64,000 nt of DNA. Source: Pseudomonas kermanshahensis. Lineage in GTDB: Bacteria > Pseudomonadota > Gammaproteobacteria > Pseudomonadales > Pseudomonadaceae. Both the position numbers and the translations under genes were made by a program. This document shows, piece after piece, positions 8,642 through 17,560 of this stretch (position 1 is its first letter; every line of letters starts with the position of its first letter). The notes under the pieces were generated by a model. It did no database searches, had not been told where the DNA came from, and saw nothing but the letters and a program-made list of their open reading frames with translations. The stretch is from contig NZ_JABWRY020000001.1 in the NCBI RefSeq assembly GCF_014269205.2, positions 3,348,001 through 3,412,000 on the forward strand. Direction: 5' to 3'.

Positions 8642-10026
8642 GTAGGCCTCGACTGCGCTGCCAGCAGGGCCTGGCACAAGCCATCAAGGTCCCCTCTGCA
8701 CAGGGCTGGCGGCCCGTCTTGCACCTCGGGCTGCGGTGCAAGCTCACCCTCCCACACGCCCAACTGCGCCAACAGCGCAGCCGACTTGGCCGGCGCGATC
8801 TGGCCCAGGGTCACCATCGGTGCGCCCAGGCTGCGTCGATGCATGCGGCCGGCCAGCGCGCCGACAGCCGTGTGCGGGTCGACCAGCGCTGCGGCTTGCG
8901 CGCGCAGCTTGATGACTTCGCGGCGCACCTCGGCCTCATCCACCGCATAAGAGTCGAACAACACCCGCGCCTGAAGCCATTGCGCATTGCCGATGCTTAA
9001 TTCACCGCAAGCCTCGAACTGCGCCATCAGTGCCGCAACGCTGCTGCCACTGCGCCCGTACAGCTCCCAGATGAAGCGCTCCAGGTTCGAATAGAGCGAG
9101 AAGTCCATGGCCGGTGACAATGTGCGCTGACTGGCGTGCGGCGCGTAGCGATTGCGGTGCAGAAACCGGTGGAGGGCATCGTTGCTGTTGGTCGACACGA
9201 TCACCTGGTTGATCGGCAGGCCCATTTTCTGCGCAATGAAGCCGGCGTAGATCTCCGCGAAACTCGCTGCGGGCACACTGAACCCGACCGGGCGGGTGCC
9301 GCCCCCCAGTTGCAGCCCCGCGTGGAAGTAGAACACGATCTGGGCAAGTACCCCGACCCAGTTGGTGGAGTTGAAACACACCGGTATCAACCCTTCCAGC
9401 GGCCAGGCACGGAACAGCCGCGCCACCAGGGTCTGGCAGTCATCGAAACTGCCATCGACGGGTATCAGCTGAACACTGGCGGGGTCACCCGCCTGCAAGG
9501 CGGCCAGGCGGTCTGCCGGGATCTCGTTGCGGGGGTAGAGAATCGCCAAGCGCACCTTCGGCCTGGAAGCGAAGGCTTGGATGGCGGCAATGCCGGTATC
9601 GCCATTGGTGGCACCGACCACCAACGCCGCTTCGTCCGACTGCTCGAGAAAGTGGCTGACCAGCCGCGCCTGAAGCTGTGCGGCAAAGTCCTTTGAGGTG
9701 TGGGTAGGGCCATGAAACAGCTGCAGGATCCATTCGTTATGGCCAATCTGCTGCAGCGGCGTGATGGCGCGATGGCTGAAGGCCTTGTAGCTGTCGCTGA
9801 GCAGCGCACGCAAGGCTTGATTATCGATGGCATCGCCGACAAAAGGCGCGATCACCCGCCAGACCAGCTCATCGAACGGCAGCCATGACCAACTGGCGAT
9901 CTCCTCAGGGCTGATCACCGGCAAGTGTGCTGGCACATACAGCCCGCCATCAGCGGCAGGCCCCGACAGCACCACCTCACGGAAGTCCGCCCGTACATCA
10001 CCGTTGCGGGTACTTACGTAGTGCAT
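8638..10026 (-). CDS. Threonine synthase-like PLP enzyme
   Basis: 462 residues. N-terminal threonine-synthase domain (STRNGDVRADFREVVLSG, DGGLYVP), PLP Lys about residue 112 in FHGPTHTSKDF, and a glycine-rich phosphate loop region (VGATNGDTGIAAIQAF). Canonical ThrC has FHGPTLAFKD; the HTS substitution and general divergence mark this as a paralogue. It may convert phosphohomoserine to threonine or act on a related four-carbon substrate. Coupled to the Lrp regulator downstream; a LysR gene ends-to-starts 15 bp upstream. Confidence 0.85.
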   Translation of the reverse strand: MHYVSTRNGDVRADFREVVLSGPAADGGLYVPAHLPVISPEEIASWSWLPFDELVWRVIAPFVGDAIDNQALRALLSDSYKAFSHRAITPLQQIGHNEWILQLFHGPTHTSKDFAAQLQARLVSHFLEQSDEAALVVGATNGDTGIAAIQAFASRPKVRLAILYPRNEIPADRLAALQAGDPASVQLIPVDGSFDDCQTLVARLFRAWPLEGLIPVCFNSTNWVGVLAQIVFYFHAGLQLGGGTRPVGFSVPAASFAEIYAGFIAQKMGLPINQVIVSTNSNDALHRFLHRNRYAPHASQRTLSPAMDFSLYSNLERFIWELYGRSGSSVAALMAQFEACGELSIGNAQWLQARVLFDSYAVDEAEVRREVIKLRAQAAALVDPHTAVGALAGRMHRRSLGAPMVTLGQIAPAKSAALLAQLGVWEGELAPQPEVQDGPPALCRGDLDGLCQALLAAQSRPT

Positions 10027-10041
10027 GAAAACTCCACAGGG

Positions 10042-10932
10042 TTACGAAGGCCGGTGCGCGTGTGCCACCAGCCAGGAAGAAAACAGCGCGGCATCGGGCG
10101 GCAATGGGCGGCCCTGCTCGCGTACCAGGTAAAACGACTCGCTCGCTTCGATGCGCTGGCTGAACGGCGCGACCAATTGGCCGTCCCTGAGCAGGTCCTC
10201 GACCACCGAGGACCGCGCCAGCGCCACCCCCTGCCCCAGCTCGGCCATGCGGATGGTCGACACCAGGGTGTCGAACTGCAGCCCGCGCGAATAATCGACA
10301 TCGTCCGCGCCCACCCGCTTGAGCCAATACCCCCAGCCCTCCTCATAGCCCAGCACATGCAGCAGCGGGTGGTGCCTGAGGTCGCGTGGTTCGCGAATGG
10401 CCGAGCGCGCCATCAGTGCCGGCGAGCACACCGGCACCAACACGTCCCAGGTCAAGCGTTGGGCATGCAGGCCGGGCCATTCGCCATTGCCCCAGCGCAC
10501 TTCCAGGTCGTCCTCGCCATCGGGCGCCTTGACCCAGAGATTGCTGATGTAGCGGATATCGATGTGCGGGTGCTGGCGGCTGAAGTCCGGCAGCCGCGGG
10601 GCAAGCCAGTACTGCAGAAACGACAGGCTGCCACGCACCTTCACGGGGCCGCGCTTGTGCTGGCCGAAAATCTCGTTGGTGCCCACCGCCAGGCGGCTGA
10701 TCGCATCCTGCACCACCGGCAGGTACGACTGCCCTTCTTCGGTCAGGCCCAGGCCCCTGGGCAAGCGCTTGAACAAGGCCACGCCCAGGTGGCTTTCGAG
10801 TTGCCGAATCTGCTGGCTTACCGCGCCTTGGGTAAGGTGCAGTTCCTCCGCCGCGTGGGTAAAGTTCAAGGCGCGTGCCGACACTTCGAACGACCGCAGC
10901 CAGTTGAGCGGCGGCAGGGATTTTTGCTTCAT
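10042..10932 (-). CDS. LysR-family regulator (GcvA-like)
   Basis: 296 residues: HTH at residues 8-65 (LNFTHAAEELHLTQGAVSQQIRQLE) and effector domain. The PPLNWLRSFE opening is typical of the GcvA/AmpR subgroup. The ATG at 10932 has GAGG eight bases upstream and is preferred over the GTG at 10950. It sits between the permease upstream and the threonine-synthase gene 15 bp downstream on the same strand, so it may be co-transcribed with thrC-like and lrp. Ligand unknown; an amino acid is likely by context. Confidence 0.88.
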   Translation of the reverse strand: MKQKSLPPLNWLRSFEVSARALNFTHAAEELHLTQGAVSQQIRQLESHLGVALFKRLPRGLGLTEEGQSYLPVVQDAISRLAVGTNEIFGQHKRGPVKVRGSLSFLQYWLAPRLPDFSRQHPHIDIRYISNLWVKAPDGEDDLEVRWGNGEWPGLHAQRLTWDVLVPVCSPALMARSAIREPRDLRHHPLLHVLGYEEGWGYWLKRVGADDVDYSRGLQFDTLVSTIRMAELGQGVALARSSVVEDLLRDGQLVAPFSQRIEASESFYLVREQGRPLPPDAALFSSWLVAHAHRPS

Positions 10933-10981
10933 CGACACGACCTCGTTCACCGTTGAATCTGTGCATCATGAACCGGTTTGT

Positions 10982-12421
10982 TCAGGTCGCGCCAACACCC
11001 GCGCCTGCCGATGCCGCAGCCGCCAGGCGCTGTGCACGTTTGTTGCGGGTCACCCAGTAGACGAAGTAGCACCAGGCAATGAACGGGATGCCGAAATACA
11101 GGGCAACGCGCTGCTCCGGGTCGAAGGCAATGCCGACACACGCCAGCACGCAACAGGCAATCGCGCCCAGCGGCACCCACGGGTAGCCGCGCACCCTGAA
11201 GTGCAGGTCTTCGACCCGGCCACCATTGGCCACATAGTGTCGGCGGAAGGCGATCTGGCTGGCGGCGATGCTCATCCACACCACCACCACCGCCAGGCCG
11301 GAAATCGACACCAGCGCCAAGTACACCGTGTCTGGCGCCAGCACGCTGCTGAGCAACGACGCCGCGGCGCCGGCCATGCTCAGCATGATGGCGTTGACCG
11401 GCGTGCCGCGTGGCGACAGGCGGGCGAAGCACTTGGGCATATGGCCCTGGTCACTGAGCGTCCACAGCATCCGCGAGGCCGCGTACAACCCGGAGTTTGC
11501 GGCCGACAGCAGCGCGGTGAGGATCACGAAGTTCATGATGTCTGCCGAGTACGGAATACCGATCAGGTCGAAGACCATGACGAACGGGCTTTCGACCAGG
11601 CCTGCCTGTTCACGCGGCAGCAAGGTGGCCAGGACAATGATGGTGCCGACGAAGAACAACGCCAATCGTACTACCGTAGTACGTATCGCCTTGGGCACGC
11701 TGTCCTGTGGGTCTTTTGCCTCACCGGCGGCAATGCCGATGAGTTCGGTGCCGGAGAAGGCGAACGACACCGCCAGCAACGTCATTGCGATCGGCAGCAA
11801 GCCGGTCGGGAACAAGCCTTCGCGGGTGAAGTTGGACAGCCCGATGCCCTGCACGTGCTGCACATCGAGCAGGCCAAAAATCGCCGCCCCGCCGATGGCG
11901 ATGAAGGCGATCACCGTCAGCACCTTGACCAGCGACAGCCAGAATTCGGTTTCGGCAAACAGGCGTACCGACACCACGTTGCTGACCAGTACCGTGATCG
12001 CGAACAACGCGCTCCAGATCCACACCGGCGTGTCGGGGAACCAGCGCACCATCAGGATACCCGCCGCGGTGAACTCCGAGCCGATCGCTACCGTCCAGGT
12101 CAACCAGTACAGCCAGGCCACCGTGTACCCGGTGCCAGGCCCCAAATAGCGGGTTGCATAACTGCTGAACGAGCCGGTTTCGGGCATCTGCACCGCCAGT
12201 TCACCCAGGCAGACCATCACCAGGTAGACCATGACCGCGCCGACGATATAGGCGATGACCGCGCCCAAGGGCCCGGCCTGGTTGACCGTGTAGCCTGACG
12301 TCAGAAACAGGCCAGTGCCGATCACGCCGCCCAGCGCCAGCATGACGATATGGCGCGTGTGCATCTCTTTCTTGTACCCGGCCGGGTGGCCCGACGCCGC
12401 GTTTGAGTGTTCGGTGGACAT
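10982..12421 (-). CDS. APC amino-acid permease, S-methylmethionine permease-like
   Basis: 479 residues, twelve predicted membrane segments, amino acid/polyamine/cation family. Segments such as [49 protein letters not shown] and [33 protein letters not shown] resemble E. coli MmuP (S-methylmethionine uptake) more closely than LysP or CycA as I recall those sequences. It lies between a trans-sulfuration PLP enzyme upstream and LysR downstream. The permease family is certain; S-methylmethionine or another methionine/homoserine derivative as substrate is a similarity-based guess. No mmuM homologue is present in the window. Confidence 0.85.
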   Translation of the reverse strand: MSTEHSNAASGHPAGYKKEMHTRHIVMLALGGVIGTGLFLTSGYTVNQAGPLGAVIAYIVGAVMVYLVMVCLGELAVQMPETGSFSSYATRYLGPGTGYTVAWLYWLTWTVAIGSEFTAAGILMVRWFPDTPVWIWSALFAITVLVSNVVSVRLFAETEFWLSLVKVLTVIAFIAIGGAAIFGLLDVQHVQGIGLSNFTREGLFPTGLLPIAMTLLAVSFAFSGTELIGIAAGEAKDPQDSVPKAIRTTVVRLALFFVGTIIVLATLLPREQAGLVESPFVMVFDLIGIPYSADIMNFVILTALLSAANSGLYAASRMLWTLSDQGHMPKCFARLSPRGTPVNAIMLSMAGAAASLLSSVLAPDTVYLALVSISGLAVVVVWMSIAASQIAFRRHYVANGGRVEDLHFRVRGYPWVPLGAIACCVLACVGIAFDPEQRVALYFGIPFIAWCYFVYWVTRNKRAQRLAAAASAGAGVGAT

Positions 12422-12545
12422 AGTTGAGTTCTCATGAAGTGGCTGGCACAGCAGCCGGCAGGCGACCCTGAGGCCGCCACCGTCGCTGTGTCAGCGGCTG
12501 TTATTGTTATGGCTTTCATGAATCATGAAGGGCGTGCCCGACGCC

Positions 12546-13811
12546 TCAGGTGGACACTTCGACGTGCCGGCCACAGGTGTCGCTGCCCTGCCCCTGCGCG
12601 CGTTCGACCTGCACAGCGGTGAACGCCTGGCGCAGGTCTTCCAGCAGGTCGGCGGTATCCTCGATGCCGACCGACACCCGCACCAGGCCTTCTGAGATGC
12701 CCAGTGCCTGGCGCTCTTCCAGGGTGTTTTCCACGTGGCTGGTTGTCCGTGCCGGCCCGTAGATGGTTTCCACTGCACCCAGGTTGCCGGCGCGGTGGGC
12801 GTAGCGCAGCTTGGGCAGCAACTTGACGACAGTGCCCATCCCGCCCACCAGCACGAAACTGACGATGGCGCCAAAGCCGCGCATCTGCGCACTGGCGATC
12901 GCGTGGCCTGGGTGCCCAGGCAACCCGGGGTAGTTGACCGACTCGACCAACGGCTCGCTGCACAGGTACTCAGCCAGAGCCTGGGCGCTGGCCTGCTGCT
13001 GGCGCAGACGCAGCGCCAGGGTCTTGATGCCGCGAATGATCAGGTACGCGGAAAACGGGTCCAGCGAAGCGCCGTTGATTTCGCGGTAGTGACGCACCTG
13101 CGCCATCAAGGCTTCGCTGCCGCAGACCACCCCGCCCAACACATCGCCATGGCCGGAAAGGAACTTGGTCGCACTGTGCACCACCACATCGACGCCCAGC
13201 AGCAGCGGGTTCTGGTTCAGTGGCGTGGCGAAGGTGTTGTCGGCAACGACCAAGGCACCCACACGCTTTGCTGCAGCCACCAAGCGGCGGATGTCGAGGA
13301 TTTTCAGCGTCGGATTGCTCGGGGTCTCCAGGTAGACCACATCGCAACCCTGGGCGATTTGACGCTCCATGGCGTCGGTGTCGAGGGTGTCGCACAGCGT
13401 CACCTCGACGCCCTGACGGGGGAGGAATTCTTCGAAAATCTTGTTGGTGCCGCCGTAGCTGTCGCGGGTCGAGACCACGCGTTTGCCATTGCACAGGAAG
13501 GTATGCAGCACACCGCTGATGGCCGCCATACCGGTGCTGAAGGCCACGGCCGACTCGGCGTGTTCCAGTGCACAGAGCTTGTCCTCGAGGACCGCAACCG
13601 TCGGGTTGCTCATGCGGCTGTAGATGAAGCCCGGCTGCTTGCCCAGCGCAATGTCGTACCAGGCGTCGATATCCTGGTAGCCGTAGGCGGCACTGGCGAT
13701 GATCGGGGTTTGGGTGGCATTGAAGGGGTGCTCGACGTGTTCCCCCTCCCACACCACCCGCGTCCCGATACCCGGCTGCACGCCGTTAGCGACCTTTGCT
13801 TGGTTATTCAT
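12546..13811 (-). CDS. Cys/Met-metabolism PLP enzyme (trans-sulfuration family)
   Basis: 421 residues. Fold-type I PLP enzyme of the cystathionine gamma-synthase/gamma-lyase group: YSRMSNPTVAVLE, the DNTFATP motif, PLP Lys in VVHSATKFLSGHGD, and a typical C-terminus (LVRVSVGIEDTADLLEDL). The position holding the specific Cys of methionine gamma-lyase (YGCT) is YGGT here, arguing against a true methionine gamma-lyase. The start at 13811 is supported by alignment length rather than a strong Shine-Dalgarno (GAGA). With the neighbouring MmuP-like permease it probably handles a sulfur amino acid or O-acylhomoserine, releasing or making homoserine-type products. Confidence 0.87.
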   Translation of the reverse strand: MNNQAKVANGVQPGIGTRVVWEGEHVEHPFNATQTPIIASAAYGYQDIDAWYDIALGKQPGFIYSRMSNPTVAVLEDKLCALEHAESAVAFSTGMAAISGVLHTFLCNGKRVVSTRDSYGGTNKIFEEFLPRQGVEVTLCDTLDTDAMERQIAQGCDVVYLETPSNPTLKILDIRRLVAAAKRVGALVVADNTFATPLNQNPLLLGVDVVVHSATKFLSGHGDVLGGVVCGSEALMAQVRHYREINGASLDPFSAYLIIRGIKTLALRLRQQQASAQALAEYLCSEPLVESVNYPGLPGHPGHAIASAQMRGFGAIVSFVLVGGMGTVVKLLPKLRYAHRAGNLGAVETIYGPARTTSHVENTLEERQALGISEGLVRVSVGIEDTADLLEDLRQAFTAVQVERAQGQGSDTCGRHVEVST

Positions 13812-13984
13812 GTCATTGTCTCGCATCGATGAAACACGGCGGTGTTTCGACTGGTCTGCGAGGACTATAGAGCGCACCTGCGCCCATGAAAAACGATGCA
13901 ATTGGGCCCTAAGGGGCGCTTATTTTAATGGCTTACCAAGCCGCCTGAGCCGGGCATGCCATCCGGGTTTTACGCATTACCCGG

Positions 13985-14075
13985 TAGGAGCAGCCTTGTG
14001 CTGCGAAGAGGCCAGTGATAGCAACGAACATTGTTGTGTTTTCACCGGCCTCTTCGCAGCGCAAGGCTGCTCCTA
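13985..14075. repeat. REP pair downstream of lipA
   Basis: TAGGAGCAGCCTTGTGCTGC at 13985 and its inverted copy GCAAGGCTGCTCCTA ending at 14075, each with a GGCCTCTTCGC arm. Lies between lipA (3' side) and the trans-sulfuration gene. Confidence 0.88.
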
Positions 14076-14095
14076 CACAGATTGGGGGCGCAGCG

Positions 14096-15073
14096 CTATT
14101 GCACATGAGCCTGCAGCGCTTGCTGGTCGGCATGGTAGGAGGAACGCACCAGCGGCCCGGACGCCACGTTCTTGAAGCCCATCGCCAAGGCCTGTTCGGC
14201 AAACCAGGCGAAGGTGTCCGGGTGCACGAAGCGCTGCACCGGCAGGTGGCTGCGCGACGGTTGCAGGTATTGCCCCAGGGTCAGCATGTCGACCTGGTGC
14301 TCGCGCATGCGCTGCATCACCTCGATCACTTCTTCATCGGTTTCACCCAGACCCAGCATCAGCCCGGATTTGGTCGGTACGCTGGGCACACGGCGTTTGA
14401 AATTCTCCAGCAGGTCCAGCGACCACTCGAAGTCCGAGCCCGGCCGTGCCGCCTTGTACAGGCGCGGCACGGTTTCCAGGTTGTGGTTGAACACGTCCGG
14501 CGGCTCCTGCGCGGTGATGGCCAGGGCCACGTCCATGCGCCCGCGGTAGTCCGGCACCAGGGTTTCCAGCTTGACGCCCGGCGACAGCGTGCGGATTTCA
14601 CGCAGGCAGTCGACGAAGTGCTGGGCGCCGCCGTCGCGCAGGTCATCGCGGTCCACCGAGGTGATCACCACGTACTTCAGGCGCAGGTCGGCAATGGCAA
14701 TCGCCAGGTTCTTCGGCTCATCGGCATCCAGCGGTTTCGGCCGCCCGTGGCCGACGTCGCAGAATGGGCAACGGCGGGTGCAGATGTCACCCATGATCAT
14801 GAAGGTCGCCGTGCCACCGGAGAAGCACTCGCCCAGGTTCGGGCATGAGGCTTCTTCGCAAACACTGTGCAGCTTGTGCTTGCGCAGCAGCGCCTTGACC
14901 CGTGCGACCTCGGGTGACGTGGCAATGCCCACGCGAATCCAGTCAGGTTTGCGCGGCACCTCCTCGGTGGGCAGGATCTTCACCGGGATGCGCGCCACCT
15001 TGTCGGCGCCGCGCAGTTTCACACCGGTTTGCAGGGGCTGCGGGCGCGTGGCGGCAGGCAGGGTCTGGTTCAT
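14096..15073 (-). CDS. lipA: Lipoyl synthase
   Basis: 325 residues. Radical-SAM enzyme that inserts two sulfur atoms into octanoyl groups on lipoyl domains. Both iron-sulfur motifs are present: the auxiliary [12 protein letters not shown] and the radical-[11 protein letters not shown]. Start placed at 15073 because GGAG (15081-15084) is seven bases away; the ATG at 15079 is only one base from it. It is 24 bp downstream of gcvT, in the glycine-cleavage operon, so this copy likely lipoylates the GcvH made by the same operon; a housekeeping lipB-lipA pair is expected elsewhere. Confidence 0.95.
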   Translation of the reverse strand: MNQTLPAATRPQPLQTGVKLRGADKVARIPVKILPTEEVPRKPDWIRVGIATSPEVARVKALLRKHKLHSVCEEASCPNLGECFSGGTATFMIMGDICTRRCPFCDVGHGRPKPLDADEPKNLAIAIADLRLKYVVITSVDRDDLRDGGAQHFVDCLREIRTLSPGVKLETLVPDYRGRMDVALAITAQEPPDVFNHNLETVPRLYKAARPGSDFEWSLDLLENFKRRVPSVPTKSGLMLGLGETDEEVIEVMQRMREHQVDMLTLGQYLQPSRSHLPVQRFVHPDTFAWFAEQALAMGFKNVASGPLVRSSYHADQQALQAHVQ

Positions 15074-15097
15074 GTTCATGCTCCGGCAATCAAGGCT

Positions 15098-16222
15098 TCA
15101 GCCACGGTAATAACGTTGAGCCACAAAGGGTGTGCGTACCACCTGCATCGGCACCCGCTTGCCTCGCACCAAGGCGAAGACTTCGGTTTCCAACGCTGCG
15201 TGCGCACTGTGCACGTACCCCATCGCCAACGGCCCGCCCAGGCTGGGGCCGAAACCGCCGCTGGTGACACGGCCGATTTCCTGGTCGTTGGCATCGACGA
15301 TCAGCGCCCCTTCGCGCACCGGTACACGCGCTTTGGGCATCAGGCCCACCCGTTTACTGGCCACGCCCTCGCGTTGCTGGGCAAAGAGGCGTTCGGCCCC
15401 CGGAAAACCGCCGGCCCGCACGCCCTCGGCACGTCGAGCCTTGGATATCGCCCAGGTCAGGCTGGCCTCGATCGGTGTGCTGCGCGCATCCATGTCATGG
15501 CCGTATAGGCACAGCCCGGCCTCCAGGCGCAGCGAATCGCGGGCACCCAGGCCGATGGCCTCGACCTCGGGCTCGGCCAGCAGCGTGCGGGCGAGCATTG
15601 CCGCCGCCTCGGCCGGCACCGAGATCTCGAAGCCATCCTCACCGGTATAACCCGAGCGGCTGACGTAGCAGTCAACACCCAGCAGCTTCACACGGGCGAA
15701 CTGCATGAAGGTCATGGCGCCGACCTGGGACGCCAGGCGGCCCAGCACCTTGGCCGCCGCAGGCCCCTGCAGGGCCAGCAAGGCGTGGCTTTCGAACAGC
15801 GATTCGACCTCGCACTGCCCTTCCAGATGCTGCTTGAGGTGCAGCAGGTCCTGGTCCTTGCAGCCAGCGTTGACCACCAGCAACAGTTCGCCACCGCCCA
15901 GGTTGGCCACCATCAGGTCGTCGAGGATGCCGCCGTCGTCGTTGGTGAACAGCGCATAACGCTGCATGCCCACCGGCAGGTCGAGGATGTCGACCGGCAC
16001 CAGCGCCTCCAGTGCCTTGGCAGCGCCGGCGCCGCGCAGGCGAATCTGCCCCATGTGCGAAACGTCGAACAGGCCGGCCTGCTCACGGGTATGCAGGTGC
16101 TCCTTGAGCACCCCCAGCGGGTATTGCACCGGCATGGCGTAGCCGGCAAAGGGCACCATGCGCGCGCCGAGTTTCAGGTGCAGGTCATGCAGTGGCGTTT
16201 GTTTGAGTTGTTCTGTGGACAT
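15098..16222 (-). CDS. gcvT: Aminomethyltransferase, glycine-cleavage T protein
   Basis: 374 residues. Transfers the methylene group from aminomethyl-lipoyl GcvH to tetrahydrofolate, releasing ammonia. Family motifs LHDLHLKLGARMVPFAGYAMPVQY, DVSHMGQI, YVSRSGYTGEDGFEI and GLGARDSLRLEAGLCLYGHD are intact. 21 bp downstream of glyA and 24 bp upstream of lipA. Part of the GcsR-controlled operon, transcribed gcvH-gcvP-glyA-gcvT-lipA. Confidence 0.96.
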   Translation of the reverse strand: MSTEQLKQTPLHDLHLKLGARMVPFAGYAMPVQYPLGVLKEHLHTREQAGLFDVSHMGQIRLRGAGAAKALEALVPVDILDLPVGMQRYALFTNDDGGILDDLMVANLGGGELLLVVNAGCKDQDLLHLKQHLEGQCEVESLFESHALLALQGPAAAKVLGRLASQVGAMTFMQFARVKLLGVDCYVSRSGYTGEDGFEISVPAEAAAMLARTLLAEPEVEAIGLGARDSLRLEAGLCLYGHDMDARSTPIEASLTWAISKARRAEGVRAGGFPGAERLFAQQREGVASKRVGLMPKARVPVREGALIVDANDQEIGRVTSGGFGPSLGGPLAMGYVHSAHAALETEVFALVRGKRVPMQVVRTPFVAQRYYRG

Positions 16223-16243
16223 GAACGATTCCCCGTAGTCGAT

Positions 16244-17500
16244 TCAGGCGCGATAGACCGGATATTCCGCGCACAGCCTGGCCACCGACGCGGCAACTTG
16301 GGCCTCGACATCGGCATCGCCAAGGTGGTCGAGGATGTCGCAGACCCAGCCGGCCAGGGCCACGCATTCGGCCACCTTGAAGCCACGGGTGGTGACCGCC
16401 GGGGTGCCGATACGCAGGCCCGAGGTCACGAACGGCGACTGCGGGTCGTTGGGCACGGCGTTTTTGTTGACGGTGATGTGCGCGCGGCTCAAGGCGGCGT
16501 CGGCATCTTTACCGGTGAGGCCCTGGCGGATCAGGCTGACCAGGAACAGGTGGTTGTCAGTGCCGCCGGAAACCACGTCGTAACCGCGGTCGATGAACAC
16601 CTGGGCCATGGCCTGGGCGTTTTCGATCACTTGTTGCTGGTAGGCCTTGAAGCCTGGCTCCAGCGCTTCCTTGAAGCACACGGCCTTGGCGGCGATGACG
16701 TGCATCAGCGGGCCACCCTGGGCGCCGGGGAACACGGCAGCGTTGAGCTTCTTCTCGATCTCTGGGTTGGACTTGGCCAGGATCAAACCGCCACGTGGGC
16801 CGCGCAGGGTCTTGTGGGTGGTGGTGGTGACCACGTCGGCGAACGGGATCGGGTTCGGGTACAGGCCCGCAGCAACCAGGCCGGCAACGTGGGCCATGTC
16901 GACGAACAGCAGCGCACCGACCTTGTCGGCGATGGCGCGGAAGCGTGGGAAGTCGAGGGTCTTGGAGTAGGCCGAGAAGCCGGCGACGATCATTTTCGGC
17001 GTGTGCTCGACCGCCAGGCGCTCGACTTCGTCGTAGTCGATCAGGCCGGTCTTGGTGTCGATGCCGTATTGAACCGCGTTGTACAGCTTGCCCGAGGACG
17101 ACACTTTGGCGCCGTGGGTCAGGTGGCCGCCGTGGGCCAGGCTCATGCCCAGGAGGGTGTCACCGGCCTGCAGCAGGGCCAGGTACACCGCGCCGTTGGC
17201 GGAAGAGCCGGAGTGCGGCTGGACGTTGGCGTAGTCAGCACCGAACAGCTGCTTGGCGCGCTCGATGGCCAACTGTTCAACCACATCGACATGCTCACAC
17301 CCCCCGTAGTAACGCTTGCCTGGGTAGCCTTCGGCGTACTTGTTGGTCAGCTCAGTGCCCTGGGCCTGCATCACTTGCGGGCTGGTGTAGTTTTCCGAGG
17401 CGATCAGCTCGATGTGGTCTTCCTGGCGTTGTACTTCGCGGCTGATGGCCTCCTGCAGCGCAGGGTCGAAGTCGGACAGGGTGAGGCTTTTATGGAACAT
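16244..17500 (-). CDS. glyA: Serine hydroxymethyltransferase
   Basis: 418 residues. Converts serine plus tetrahydrofolate to glycine plus methylene-THF and the reverse. [29 protein letters not shown] and the PLP Lys in [16 protein letters not shown] are all conserved. Within the glycine-cleavage operon, 60 bp downstream of gcvP. In this setting it runs in the direction that uses the methylene-THF made by glycine cleavage to build serine from a second glycine. Confidence 0.96.
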   Translation of the reverse strand: MFHKSLTLSDFDPALQEAISREVQRQEDHIELIASENYTSPQVMQAQGTELTNKYAEGYPGKRYYGGCEHVDVVEQLAIERAKQLFGADYANVQPHSGSSANGAVYLALLQAGDTLLGMSLAHGGHLTHGAKVSSSGKLYNAVQYGIDTKTGLIDYDEVERLAVEHTPKMIVAGFSAYSKTLDFPRFRAIADKVGALLFVDMAHVAGLVAAGLYPNPIPFADVVTTTTHKTLRGPRGGLILAKSNPEIEKKLNAAVFPGAQGGPLMHVIAAKAVCFKEALEPGFKAYQQQVIENAQAMAQVFIDRGYDVVSGGTDNHLFLVSLIRQGLTGKDADAALSRAHITVNKNAVPNDPQSPFVTSGLRIGTPAVTTRGFKVAECVALAGWVCDILDHLGDADVEAQVAASVARLCAEYPVYRA

Positions 17501-17560
17501 GTGGGTGCTTCCTTATTGTTGGGGGCAGGCAAGGCCCGGACGGGGTCCGGGCATGGGCAG

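Noticed and set aside
10562..12298. 578-codon plus-strand frame
   Set aside because: Antisense to the MmuP-like permease; Gln/His/Arg-rich low-complexity product.
12546..13811. Methionine gamma-lyase assignment
   Set aside because: The family-specific Cys is Gly here (YGGT), so only the broad trans-sulfuration family is claimed.
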